This document shows positions 23,030 to 34,581 of a DNA stretch of 64,000 nucleotides, in pieces; the first letter of the stretch is position 1, and each line of letters starts with the position of its first letter. The stretch spans positions 1,054,001-1,118,000 of the forward strand of contig CM068588.1 in NCBI GenBank assembly GCA_035048485.1. Reading direction: 5' to 3'. Position numbers and translations under genes: made by a program. The stretch is from Pteria penguin. Taxonomy: Eukaryota; Mollusca; Bivalvia; Pterioida; Pteriidae. Below the pieces are notes generated by a model that saw only the letters and a program-made list of their open reading frames with translations, had not been told where the DNA came from and did not search any database.

Positions 23030-24410
23030 GGGCTGTGCTAATGTAATACAGAAATAGCTATGAAGGACTACACTACTAGTGTAAGACGTTAATAGCTATG
23101 AAGGGTTGCGCTAGTGTAAGACAGTAATACATGTAGTTATGAAGGATAAAAAACGAAGAAGTACCGAAAGGCTACGCTAGCGGAAGACAATAATAGCTAT
23201 GAGGTGTTGTGCTAATGTAATACGGCAATATCTATGAAGGGCTACACTAGTGTATGACGGTACTACATGTAGCTATAGAGGGCTACACTAGTGTAAGGCA
23301 GTAAGGCTGTGCTCATGTTAGACGGTAATAGCTATGAAGGGCTATAGCTACGCTAGCGGAAGACAGTAATAGCTATGAAGGGCTGTGATAGTGTAATACG
23401 GCAATAGCTATGAGAGGCTGCGCTTGTGTAATACGGCAATAGCTATGAGAGGCTGCGCTTGTGTAAGACGGTACTAGCTATGAGAGGCTGCACTTGTGTA
23501 AGACGGTAATAGCTGTGAAGGGTTTCGATAGCGGAAGACGGTAAGTAACTATGAAGGGCTGCGCTAGTGTAAGACGGTGCTAGCTATGAGGGGCTGTGCT
23601 ATAGTAAGGCGGTAGTAGCTATTAGGAGCTACGGTAATAGTTATGAAGGGCTGCGCTAGTGTAAGACGGTAATAGCTATGAAGGGCTGCGCTAGTGTAAG
23701 ACGGTAATAGTTATGAAGGGCTGCGCTAGTGTAGGACGGTAATAGCTATGAAGGGCTGCGCTCGTGTAAGACGGTACTAGCTATGAGGGGCTGTGCTAGT
23801 GTAAGACGGTAATAGTTATGAAGGGCTGCGCTAGTGTAAGACGGTACTAGCTATGAGGGGCTGTGCTTGTGTAAGACGGTAATAGCTATGAAGGGCTGCG
23901 CTAGTGTAAGACGGTAATAGCTATGAAGGGCTGCGCTAGTGTAAGACGGTACTAGCTATGAAGGGCTGTGCTAGTGTAAGACGGTAATAGCTATGAAGGG
24001 CTGCGCTAGTGTAAGACGGTACTAGCTATGAGGGGCTGTGCTAGTGTAAGACGGTAATAGCTATGAAGGGCTGCGCTAGTGTAAGACGGTAATAGCTATG
24101 AAGGGCTGCGCTAGTGTAAGACGGTAATAGCTATGAAGGGCTGCGCTAGTGTAAGACGGTAATAGCTATGAAGGGCTGCGCTAGTGTAAGACGGTAATAG
24201 CTATGAAGGGCTGCGCTAGTGTAAGACGGTAATAGCTATGAAGGGCTGCGCTAGTGTAAGACGGTAATAGTTATGAAGGGCTGCGCTAGTGTAAGACGGT
24301 AATAGCTATGAAGGGCTGTGCTAGTGTAAGACGGTAATAGCAATGAAGGGCTGCGCTAGTGTAAGACGGTAATAGCTATGAAGGGCTGTGCTAGTATAAG
24401 ACGATATTAG
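23030..24410. repeat. 35-bp minisatellite, about 39 copies
   Basis: The unit is 'ctatgaagggctgcgctagt' plus 'gtaagacggtaatag'. It is degenerate at the left edge and almost homogeneous from about 23640 to 24380, which suggests recent expansion or gene-conversion-like homogenisation in the centre. Confidence 0.95.
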
Positions 24411-24419
24411 CAATTAAAG

Positions 24420-24985
24420 AGTCATTATTTGTGTAGGACGAAAGGGGGCACATAGGCTTTACTGACTTTGCCAGGTAGAACTAGTTGTGACTAAACGACA
24501 CAAGCTGCAACAGGCCGCACAAGTCATGCAAGTTTGAGCTAGTTGCGACAATTTGACACATGTAAAATGATGCTCGAAAACTAATGACAGTACAAGCTGC
24601 AGCAGACTGCACTAGCTTTTGGGAACCTATACTAGCTGTAAAAGACTGCACTGCTTAGACATCTTAGGAGAAGGAGAGAAGTTATCAATTGGAAATTGTA
24701 GAGCAACTAGGTCACTTTCAACATTTTTTCTCTTCAAGTATTGATAGCATCTGCTTCAGATCACCATTGCTTCCAGTTTAATTTCAATCTCCAAAGCAGA
24801 GTTGTCGTTCCTTTACAATCCGCACACACCTCTGCCAACGTCTCAGGTTTTACAAGATTCTTGTAAAATCAGATTTTGCCTCTAAACGGTATGACTTGGT
24901 CTTCGGTGGCTTTATTAGTTAAATTTAAAGCATTTACCAAGGTACATTGAGTTTTAATCGGGCTTTTACATAAAATCAGCCCGGA
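24420..24985. other. Intergenic DNA with scattered short 'ctagttg/aagctgca' motifs
   Basis: Short motifs such as aagctgcaac, agctgcagcag and gctagtt recur irregularly at 24470-24650, but no clear period. No gene was seen. Confidence 0.35.
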
Positions 24986-24987
24986 AT

Positions 24988-25308
24988 TTATACCGCACTA
25001 TATTTTCTCAGCGTACAAATCAGCGTACTAATATAATAAAGTTTGTCAATAACACTATCATTTGCACCTAACGCGTCATGTAATTTCTGAATGAATCCTT
25101 CATTGTCAAATTTTCGCCCAGATAACTTGAATACGATGACATTTTCCCCAAAACACACAAAACAGTTTATATTTTCTGCCTTCTGACTAGGGACTACTTT
25201 CAGTAGTTGGCAGAGATTAAAGGGAGTGCTAGGACTGTAGCTCTGCTTTGGAGATACATGTAGGCTTAATTTACGTCTCGGGTAGTGACCCCGTGATTTA
25301 GATTCCAA
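24988..25308 (-). CDS. Unidentified ORF, 106 codons, possibly a gene or transposon fragment
   Basis: A minus-strand ORF open from a TTG at 25306-25308 to a TAA at the left end, preceded in frame by a stop. The N-terminal third is basic and Ser/Pro-rich. The C-terminal part is mixed hydrophobic and polar with four Cys (including CFVCF), as in a folded domain. It is not over a tandem repeat, unlike most ORFs of this length here. There is no ATG start, no splice context I can define and no recognised domain, so it may be the last exon of a gene or the relic of a mobile element. Confidence 0.3.
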   Translation of the reverse strand: MESKSRGHYPRRKLSLHVSPKQSYSPSTPFNLCQLLKVVPSQKAENINCFVCFGENVIVFKLSGRKFDNEGFIQKLHDALGANDSVIDKLYYISTLICTLRKYSAV

Positions 25309-25689
25309 CCTTCCTCGGTAGCCACTCAGTCACGATGATGCCCCATTTCCGGTCATTCACTTTAACGGAAGAAGACACCTATTGGTCTGAAGTGTAATGT
25401 TTCGTTTTTTCACTCAAGTTCAGTTGCATTCTGTTTGGTTTTGATAAACAAAATCGTTCTGGCATGTGAAAGCAGTATTACAGTGTATGTGACAGTTGTC
25501 AGTGTAGTAAGTTTAACACCTGAAGGTAGGATTATGGTATTGTTTGAGGGTATTATCAGGAAGTGGTGTACATTGTACGCAACGACATATACCCTGATCC
25601 TCCCAGAGCAATGTCCTGTCGCCCGTATTAGAAGTAGTGCATTACCCCCAGTGTCCGCATTGTCATTCAACGGACTATGACCATAGGTG

Positions 25690-27140
25690 ACCATTGTCTA
25701 GTCATAACCATCCCTATCTGACCATATCTACCATATAGGAGATCCTTGAGATAAGCAACTACTTTTACAGTCAGGTTACTGTGTTCCAACCCAGCACGAT
25801 GCTTTGTCATTCATCTGTTTTGTAGCCTGTGTTAGTAGGTTTTTGTAGCCAGTGCTTTGCTGGTATTGTAGCCAGTGCTCTGTCGGTGACTTGTGGTCAT
25901 CAGCCAGTACCATGTCAGCTAGATGCGTCCATATACTAAAACTTGTATAAAGAAACATATCGCGGGAATAACATGGGAACACAATTACGGATTATATCGA
26001 GGAGCGTCAGCGGTTTTGTTTTTCGTCATATCAGGTCCTTCCCAGTAGAAATTTCATTAATTTTCTCCAAAATTTGTCTAAATTTACCCCAAACATTGAT
26101 CTTTTAACAGGATGCAAATGGGACAAAGTAATCCCAGATCAAAAGGTACCGACTCCTTTGAAATTAAAAAATAATAATAAAAAAAAACCCCACTGAGTGT
26201 ACAAACAAAATGTATACACGCATATCCAGGGGTGGGAACCGGGACAGGGGTCTGTCACGGGAATTCGACAAAATTACTATCTTGACGATTTATTTTAAAC
26301 GTGAAATATGTATAAAATTGGCATATTTACACTTCACAACTTAATTGGAAACCATCCCCCTCCTTTCTCGGAAAATTCTACGAGGTGGTAGCAACATAAG
26401 ATTTGGGTCCATGCTCGATTTTTTTTAGGTGGACATAGAAAGGTAATTCCATGCATCTTTCCTGTATAATTGTGTATTTCTACATTTAGCTTTCTCTTCC
26501 TTTAATGCATATGAAGTGTAGGGATACGATTGGGAGATGATGTGTAGTACGGCAATATTAGATAGAGCAGTGAGTCTCTATTGAAATGAGTTCCGACTCA
26601 AATATTGATTTTTTTTATCTTTACCTTGTTTGATGTGACGCATAAAATGTGAATCAGATGTCGGAAGTTCTATATCCTTTAATTATAGTTCAGTGATTCA
26701 TCTAGAAGGGCACGGTGCTGGGTCACAAAAGGGGTGGGGTGAAAAGGGGGGGGGGGGGAGTTTGACAAACACTGCATTGGCTCACAGGTGGATTGGTTGT
26801 GTCAATTTTTGTTGCCCAACTAACAATGAATGATATAGGGGCAGGCATTTAATTGTAGATAACGTACACGAATTTTTCTCATATTGATGGAAATTTTAAG
26901 GCTCCTTCGCCTAAATATGAGAATATTGTGAGATATTAAACAAGTAATGAAAGATGGCAAGAAGGAAGAGAGACGGGGTTTATAGATATAAATGAACGTC
27001 ACACAATACCCTGCTTACATGAGGTAAAAGTCTTATCGAAGGAGAAGGCCTGCAGTAATATAGTGTGTATAGTGTCATTTAGTGGGCTTCCAGGTGCATA
27101 AGATCAGTAACATGTAAGTCATTTATTAAGACTGAGTTTT
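25690..27140. other. Intergenic DNA, no gene seen
   Basis: AT-rich sequence with a poly-G tract at about 26746-26758. Short ORFs only. Confidence 0.45.
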
Positions 27141-27149
27141 ACGCCCAAG

Positions 27150-27260
27150 ATTGATTGATTGGTGATATATGTCGCTTTCATTAAAGCGATGTAAATCCAG
27201 GAATTGAACCCGGATCGTCTTCTCCGGAATCCAAGCGCTCTTCCTTAACACTGACATGAC
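27150..27260 (-). mobile_element. Truncated tRNA-derived SINE
   Basis: Read on the minus strand, it contains a B-box-like GGTTCAATTCC preceded by a tRNA-like arm, and it ends towards 'caatcaatcaa'. It is shorter than the 22.7-kb copy. Confidence 0.5.
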
Positions 27261-27264
27261 AACA

Positions 27265-27527
27265 TGTTCGAATGGGTACGAAACTGAATAAAGATTCTAA
27301 TAGCAAAGTTAAAGATTCGGAATCTATTTTTCAGTTATGGTACATTCATCCATGGGACTTGCTGTGTTTCTTCCTTTTCAAATTTTGATGATATATGTAC
27401 ATATAGTAGGATCGTAAGCGTACCATTCCGTGTAGACAGATAACAGTGGATAATATTTTCACCTCCTGGTCCTACAATGTAGATAGTACGATGGGATCAT
27501 AGAGTGTAAGTGTCAAAAATAGGAATG

Positions 27528-27558
<31 letters not shown>

Positions 27559-28225
27559 GATCAAAGGAAAAATATTACAAACGTTCCCTATATCAATGCA
27601 AGTCATTTCAAAAATTAAGGTAAAATATAACAGCACAAAAAGTGACAACGACACTAAAACAATAAACGAACTGTCGATGTGAACAGCCCCTTCTTCAAGA
27701 CACAGTTATTACAAACACATAAGAAGTTAAACATAATCCCTCCCTCACTCACCCAAAAAATTAACAACAAAACAAAGAAAAAAAAAAACAAAAAGGAAAG
27801 AGAAAAAACCCCAAAGAAACAGACCCCCCACACACACATATACTTTGTATGATCAGTACCTCTCTCATTATAAACCTGGATTTGCAATAGTGTGAGTAAA
27901 TCGATGAGCGAAGGTTAGTTGTCGGTACATGTACATCTGACTACATTTTGCACTTACATGCCCACGGGAAGTATTACTAAGTCTGATTAGAAATGTGATG
28001 TAATCAAAACAACACCAGATACTGATTTAAACTTTAATCTGCAAAGCCAAAATATATTTGTATCGTCTGTAACTTTTAAATTCATGGCAGATGTGGCTTG
28101 CCAAGCAGGAGTCGCTGACATCCGATCACATCATTTCTCTTTCCTATGTGCATGTGATAATAAAAAAAAAATGAATCCTACATTAAACCTTGACATTCAT
28201 AGAAAATAAAATACTAGCAAACAGT
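27265..28225. other. Intergenic DNA, (TA)n tract, no gene seen
   Basis: A (TA)n microsatellite lies at about 27532-27558, followed by A-rich low-complexity sequence to 27840. No supported ORF. Confidence 0.45.
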
Positions 28226-28229
28226 ATCA

Positions 28230-28410
28230 GTCGTCGATGGTGGTCGAGTCCATGACTTTCCATTCTCGAGTCGATCACGTTAACCTTAGCTCAGTGTTTT
28301 TTTTATTGATATTTGGTCACACTGTGATTATTTTACCTATATAGTGGCAGCCATTGTTAAATGTTGGAGGGTACTAGGTTACCCGGAGAAACCACGGGAT
28401 ATCCATGTGC
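28230..28410 (-). mobile_element. Possible degenerate SINE
   Basis: On the minus strand, tRNA-like blocks ('tgagctaaggttaa', 'ggactcgacca') lie about 40 bp apart, the spacing of A and B boxes. Both are diverged, so the call is weak. Confidence 0.25.
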
Positions 28411-28539
28411 GGATCCAGAGGGGTGGACCAGTGAGGGCGGGTTGATCTACCCTGAAATTCATTGAAAATTAATTCTTATTTTTCAATGTAAAATAAGTAT
28501 TTTACACACAAATACATGGGATGGACCCCCTCTAGACAA

Positions 28540-29520
28540 AATTAAATACCTACAGTAACACGAACAGACCTTCATTCGGCCGTCTGGTGGAGCTTCGAAC
28601 GTAGATCTGGAGGATAGGGAAGAGTTACACTGCGGTCCTACTCAGCATTTTAACAGGACTGACGAGTGTGATCCCTGGCTATGCTACGTTCAAACACATC
28701 TGACATAGTGTTCAGCAGTCTGTGCTTTAACACACGGAGCCTCCTTAAAACTTTCAGGTCTATTTTAAGTAAACAAATCATGCAATAAATGAATTACCCG
28801 TATTTTTACAGTCATAAGAGATGTCAATAATAGGGACTCGCACACATGTAATTGTTTGTCATACCTAATGCTTTGTATATTGTGATCAACACATGGAGAA
28901 GAATGTCCATTCTGAACTCCTTAGCATTTCCCATGCTCTTCGATAACGGAAATAACCGAGTAGTTAGGACTGCGGAATGTCTTGTCCGCTACATTGTCGA
29001 GTGGCATATAAGAAAAGGGAATAAAAAGTTCATTGTTCCCTCAAGAGGAGCATGTCTACATCTTTCCTAATCGGGCGGTACAAGTGGCTGATCAACGCAC
29101 GTGAGGGAACCCGCAGTATTAGCTGGTCTAAATAAGTATTATGTATGAATCCCGTGTGTGTGGTATAAAGAGAAGTAGAGAATGTGTGCCGTATGTCGGG
29201 AAACCGCGCGGAAGGATTTATTGGGAACTTGATGGCGTGGTGTGTACCCGTAGACATCCCTGGGCGTGTGTGGGCGTGGCATATTCGAACTGGAGTAATT
29301 AGTCAGATCAGGTATGTTGGTATGTCCTTTGATGCGAAATCAGATATTTATAACAGATTAAACGGCAAAAAAAAAAAAAATAATAATAACAATAAAAAAA
29401 ATCCTTCGAGATAGTTTGTTGAAAACAGGACTTGAGGAGAGTGAAACCAAGATGACGGGGCAGTGGTGAGAAAATGTGAGGGGAGAAGGACAATGGAGGT
29501 ATAGCCTCAACATCTTTGGC
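28540..29520. other. Intergenic DNA, no gene seen
   Basis: Several 70-80-codon ORFs occur on both strands, but none has a recognisable domain, a repeat-free homologue in the window or splice context. Confidence 0.4.
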
Positions 29521-29525
29521 GTCCC

Positions 29526-29753
29526 GGAGCCAATTGTTCGAAACTAAGCTAACCAATGGTTAAATTTCATTTGACTATACTTTGAAATAAGAAGTCTTTA
29601 AGTCATAGTCTGTGTACTGATTTGCAACATAGGAACAAGTTATGTAATGTAATTTAGATTTTTTATACAGAAATCTTACAAATCAAATAAATTCTCTCAA
29701 ACTTTAACCACTGGTTAGCTTCACCAGTGGTTAAAGTTTCGAACAACTGGTCC
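29526..29753. mobile_element. Foldback MITE, 228 bp
   Basis: Left end 'ggagccaattgttcgaaac' and right end 'gtttcgaacaactggtcc' are imperfect inverted repeats. Inner matches ('aaccaatggttaaa', 'tttaaccactggtt') extend the arms to about 45 bp. There is no ORF. Confidence 0.6.
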
Positions 29754-29879
29754 CTAATGTCATGCATTATCTAGTGATGGTTTTACATTTATGGAGTATG
29801 ATGGAAATAAACCAATGGTACCAAGATCCAAAGCCCATTGTATGCAACTTATTGGATGTCATCATGGAGAACACTGTCA

Positions 29880-30765
29880 GGAGTAACTGTCCCTTGATGG
29901 CCAACAACTCCCACAAATAACCGACACAGAAGAGAGATAATCCAACGTCAGGAGTAACTGTCCTCTGATGGCCAACAACTCCCGCAAATAACCGACACAG
30001 AAGAGATATAGTTCAACGTCAGGAGTAACTGTCCCCAGATGGCCAACAGCTCCCGCAAATAACCGACACAGACGAGATATAATCCAACGTCGGGAGTAAC
30101 TGTCCCCTGATGACCAACAGCTCCCGCAATTAACCGACACAGACGAGATATAATCCATCCAACGTCAGGAGTAACTGTCCCCTGGTGGCCAACAGCACCC
30201 GCAAATAACCGACACAGAAGAGAGATAATCCAACGTCAGGAGTAACTGTCCTGTAATGGCCAACAGCTCCCGCAAATAACCGACACAGAAGAGATATAAT
30301 CCAACATCAGGAGTAACTGTTCCCTGATTGCCAACAGCTCCCGCAAATAACCGACACAGAAGAGATATAATCCAAAGTCAGGTGTAACTGTCCCCTGATT
30401 GCCAACAGCTCCCGCAATTAACCGACACAGAAGAGATATAATCCAACGTCAGAAGTGACTGTCCCCTGATTGCCAACAGCTCCCGCAATTAACCGACACA
30501 GACGAGATATAATCCAACGTCAGGTGTAACTGTCCCTTGATTGCCAACAGCTCCCGCAAATAACCGACACAGAAGAGATATAATCCAACGTCAGGTGTAA
30601 CTGTTCCATGATTGCCAACAGCTCCCGCAATTAACCGACAGAGACGAGATATAATCCAACGTCGGGAGTAACTGTCCCCTGATGGCCAACAGCTCCCGCA
30701 ATTAACCGACACAGACGAGATATAATCCAACGTCAGGAGTAACTGCCCTCTCATGGCCAACAACT
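29880..30765. repeat. 71-bp minisatellite, about 12 copies
   Basis: The unit begins 'caacgtcaggagtaactgtc', continues 'ccctgatggccaacagctcc', and ends near 'gacacagaagagatataatc'. Minus-strand ORFs of 93 and 104 codons over it are artefacts. Confidence 0.9.
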
Positions 30766-30779
30766 AACGCCATTAATGA

Positions 30780-31600
30780 TACGATGTGATCCAACGCAGG
30801 AATATCTCAGTGTCTCAGGCTGGCCGACAACGCCTGCTTTTAAATGACAATGGATAAAAAGATATAATCATTGTTATAGCCATGGGTGGTATCGAAATGA
30901 ATGTCATGCAATTCTTTTTGAAACGAATATGTTTACCATGTTCCTTATGTTTTTACACGGTTTAACTTCCCGGAAATTTACATCCGTCGCGATATAACAA
31001 TTTATATGCCTTCTCATTATAACTTCAAATACTATCCGCTTTGAATTTTACCATCTTCATTTATTTACTATAGGGAAGATATGAGGGATGCCATTTACGA
31101 GTAACTAGTTGCTTTGTTTTTATTCAATAAAAGATCAGCATCATATCATTTTTGCTAGGATAGCACTTAAGATATTGAACGCGCACCAGATGATCATCGT
31201 GTCCGATTTATAATATTAACACATTTTTTTTCTGTTTTTGAGATTTGGTCGAATGTTAATTTCACCTCAGATCACGATTAAGATCGTGTAATATGACGTC
31301 ATCAAAGTGGCGCGGGTAATGAGTCGGTGATGAAGTGATCTCCCTTGATGGATCGACCTACGTCACAAATAACGGTGATGCGACGTCATAAAAATGGCGT
31401 AGGTAACCAGTCGACGATGAAGTGCTCTTCCCTGTGATTGATACCGGTCGTTTCTCTTGATAGAGCAGGTGTCACTACGAGCATACCCAGTCGTCGTGAA
31501 TTTGATTTGAAGGAGTATACTGTTATGATTTATGGATGTATGGATATGTCCGTATAGAGGATGGTCTCAATCATTTCATATTTTAATAATGATTATTTCA
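30780..31600. other. Intergenic DNA with a duplicated CRE-containing block
   Basis: A perfect CRE (TGACGTCA) lies at 31294-31301. The surrounding block ('gacgtcat..aaa.tggcg' to 'gatgaagtg.tct.cccttg') is repeated about 90 bp later, at about 31383-31435, with the CRE changed to cgacgtcata. No gene was seen. Confidence 0.4.
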
Positions 31601-32180
31601 TATTATACATTTGGATTATTTCTTATTCAGTTCTGGATAATGTCATTTTTTAGATTTGGATTATTTCTTATTCAGTTCTGGATAATGTCATTTTTTAGAT
31701 TTGGATTATTTCAGATTTTAGTTTTGTATTATTCCATATTTAGCTTTGGATTATTTCTAGATAATTTCATATTTAGATTTGGATTATTTCGTATTTTAGA
31801 TTTGGATTATTCCATATTTAGATTTGGATTATTTCGTATTTTAGGTTTGGATTATTCCATATTTAGATTTGGATATTTTCGGTGTTTTTGGATTATTTCA
31901 GTTATTGGATTATTTCGTATTTTAGGTTGGGATTATTCCATATTTAGATTTGGATTATTTCGTATTTTAGGTTTGGATTATTCCATATTTAGATTTGGAT
32001 ATTTTCGGGGGTTTTTGGATTATTTCAGTTGTTGGATTATTTCGTATTTAAGGTTTGGACTTTTCGAAATTTAGATTTGGATTATTCCCTTTTTTGTTTT
32101 TCTTTTATTATTTCAGTTGTTGGATTATTTCGTATTTTAGGTTTGGATCATTCCATATTTAAATATTTCGTATTTTAGAT
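31600..32180. repeat. AT-rich degenerate array, about 22-26-bp unit
   Basis: Units of the type 'atttggattatttcgtattt' alternate with 'ttggattattccatatttag'. A 180-codon ORF through it is a by-product. Confidence 0.8.
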
Positions 32181-32770
32181 ATGGATTTTTTCATAGTTAA
32201 GGTGTGTTGATCTTTAAAAGATTAGACCAACGGGCCCATCTAGCACATGTACACAAACAGAATGTTAAATCAGAATTTTTTCAATGCGACACATACTGCA
32301 TGAACGGGAAAAGGATGGATGTACATACTTGGGATCAATCATTCAGTCAATCAGCTAATAAATCCAGCGATCGATCGATCGATAAATTAATCATATGTAA
32401 CATGTATGTCTTATCATTTTATTTGGTAAAAGACATGGCATACTCTATTCTATAATGGCTTTCAATGAATTCATTGCACGCTGCTCATCCACGACGTCGC
32501 GTGATTTGATACTGTCACTTTTTTGTAATTCATAGTCGGATTGCAGTATTTAGCTCCGCCAAATAGATTGGTAATGTGTGTGCGACCGTCACTATTTTGA
32601 TTAAAATTCAGAATTAAGCAAACTTCTAGCAAGGGGAAGTGATACAGAGTTACATTTTGCATGTCAGAAGACATTACAAGTATTTTTGATTCTAGTTGGT
32701 ACCAAGTCAGAGCGACCTATATTTTACGTTTAAGTGGTTTTAAAAAATTCAAGCAGCAATGCGGTCAAGC

Positions 32771-32964
32771 AGCAATCATTGTCAATGCGGTCAAACAATT
32801 TTCTGCGATTTCTTGTGCAGTAGCAGATTCAGAAGATTTTCACCAAAAATTCACAAGGCATATGTAAAGCAATCATTGTCAATGCGGTCAAACAATTTTC
32901 TGCGATTTCTTGTGCAGTAGCAGATTCAGAAGATTTTCACCAAAAATTCACAAGGCATATGTAA
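32771..32964. repeat. 97-bp tandem duplication, apparently identical copies
   Basis: 32771-32867 and 32868-32964 appear identical (both begin 'agcaatcattgtcaatgcgg'). It is a very recent duplication or an assembly artefact. Confidence 0.85.
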
Positions 32965-33255
32965 ATGATAAGGTTGAAAACTTCCAATACTATCAGTAAA
33001 ACTCCAGATATGTCACTCAAAATGGCTGAGTATTTTAGCTAATACGTAACTTTCACATGTGCCCCGCCTCACTTTTTCGGAAATCCTGGATCCGCCACTG
33101 ACATGGACATGTTTCTAATGTTCTTAATGATGACAAATGTCTATATATCATTAATACTTTATTTAATTTAAATGTTTATTTTATCTTGTAGGTCAGTCTA
33201 CTACACACATTTAGATAATAGACAATGGGGTGAAGATCGAACCAGCCCAATGTAC

Positions 33256-33363
33256 CACGTGATCAACTTTCTACTTCCGGATGTTATTTGTGTCACATGA
33301 CTTTATGGACTGGACATACATCACGTGATTTTCAATGGACTGAATGATTTAACGTGTCACGTG
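33256..33363 (+). promoter_or_regulatory. Three CACGTG E-boxes upstream of the receptor kinase gene
   Basis: CACGTG occurs at 33256-33261, 33322-33327 and 33358-33363, the last 24 bp before the TATA box. A TCACATGAC lies between the first two. Such sites bind bHLH-zip factors of the USF/MITF class. Confidence 0.5.
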
Positions 33364-33386
33364 TTTGGTATCAACTTGACCATTCC

Positions 33387-33393
33387 TATAAAA
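33387..33393 (+). promoter_or_regulatory. TATA box of the receptor kinase gene
   Basis: TATAAAA lies 61 bp before the start codon at 33454. Confidence 0.55.
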
Positions 33394-33453
33394 CGCTTGC
33401 TGATGTCGAGGTGTTGATAACACATTGGACAAATTCTAGATACTGCTGTAACT

Positions 33454-34581
33454 ATGTATAAAGTAAATATCATTTGCATACTTTATGGAGTATTGCATAA
33501 CATCCGGGGATCATCGGTGCCTATGACAATCCATGTACCTACAGCAAACGCTCCATTGACCAAAATAGCTTTAGACACCCACAGACTTTTTGTGGGAGGG
33601 AGGAATACACTGTTACAACTCGATCTGAACTTGGGTGTGCAAAATAACATCAGTCTGAAAGCTGATGTAGAGGATGTCACGTGCGCACCGGGAACAAGCA
33701 CCTGTTATGACGTACAAAGTGAAGGAAATGACGTCAGAGTTTTAGAAATAAATTCCGTCACGGGAATTGTGCTTGTGTGTGGCACAGCAAATAACGGACT
33801 TTGCAGTCTGCGCTTGTCTAGCAACATTTCCACAGAACGGATCTTGTCCGCCTCCCATCAAACCAATTACCTGAGTCCCTCCGTAACGAATGCGGCGGCC
33901 GCTTTCTTTGGTACCGCTCCTGAGATGAACAATATGAACAGCGACTTGCTACTTTACGTTGCCATAGCAACCTTTGGGAAACCTTTAAAGTATGTACCAG
34001 CTGCTATATCAACACTTCAGTTAAATACTCGGGACATGAGCTATAGATATTTCATGGACTCTGTCAGCGGAACTCACTCATACATTGACGTAGACCAGAA
34101 AATTAAGGGGAGCTTTCGTGCACTCTACAAATATGGATTTGAGTATAAAGACAAGATATATTTCATATCTGTACAAATGAAAGACCCTCTCAGTAACGGA
34201 ACAAATGTTAAATTTATAACAAAAATATCTCAAATTTGCAAAAATGACTACGCATATAGATCTTATACCGAATTTCCCCTGCAATGCACCAAAGACGGAC
34301 AACACTACGATTTTGCTCTCAGTGCTTACCTTAGCAAGAAACCAAGCGAGGATGCATTGCTACTGGACGATAAATTGTTGGTTACATTTGGCAGAGGGTT
34401 GAATTCCTCCGACATGACTCCGAATCCCCGACAGGGGTCAGTGCTCTGCGTTTACAGCATGGAAGAACTAATCATGAGATTTGATCAACTGCAGCAGGAC
34501 TGTTTTCAACTTGGGCAAGCTACACGGGTAGCGTGGGTGTATGGCAAGAGTATCAACGTGGCCACGAGCTGCAGTAGAGAT
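33454..34581 (+). CDS. Receptor exon 1: signal peptide and most of the Sema domain
   Basis: A single 1128-bp exon encodes residues 1-376. It begins with a hydrophobic N-terminus ([19 protein letters not shown]) and continues with Sema features such as the [14 protein letters not shown] strand and [12 protein letters not shown]. Fusing most of the Sema domain into one large exon resembles vertebrate MET, whose first coding exon is also very large. At the place where vertebrate MET has its furin site (just after a conserved P-L-x-C), this protein reads [13 protein letters not shown]. The basic cleavage motif is missing there. The donor at 34582 is followed by eleven near-copies of itself. Confidence 0.9.

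Noticed and set aside
25435..25680. 81-codon plus-strand ORF as a gene
   Set aside because: No signal, domain or splice context; a minus-strand ORF of similar length overlaps it.
32661..32867. 68-codon ORF as a small gene
   Set aside because: Most of it is the 97-bp tandem duplication; no promoter or domain.
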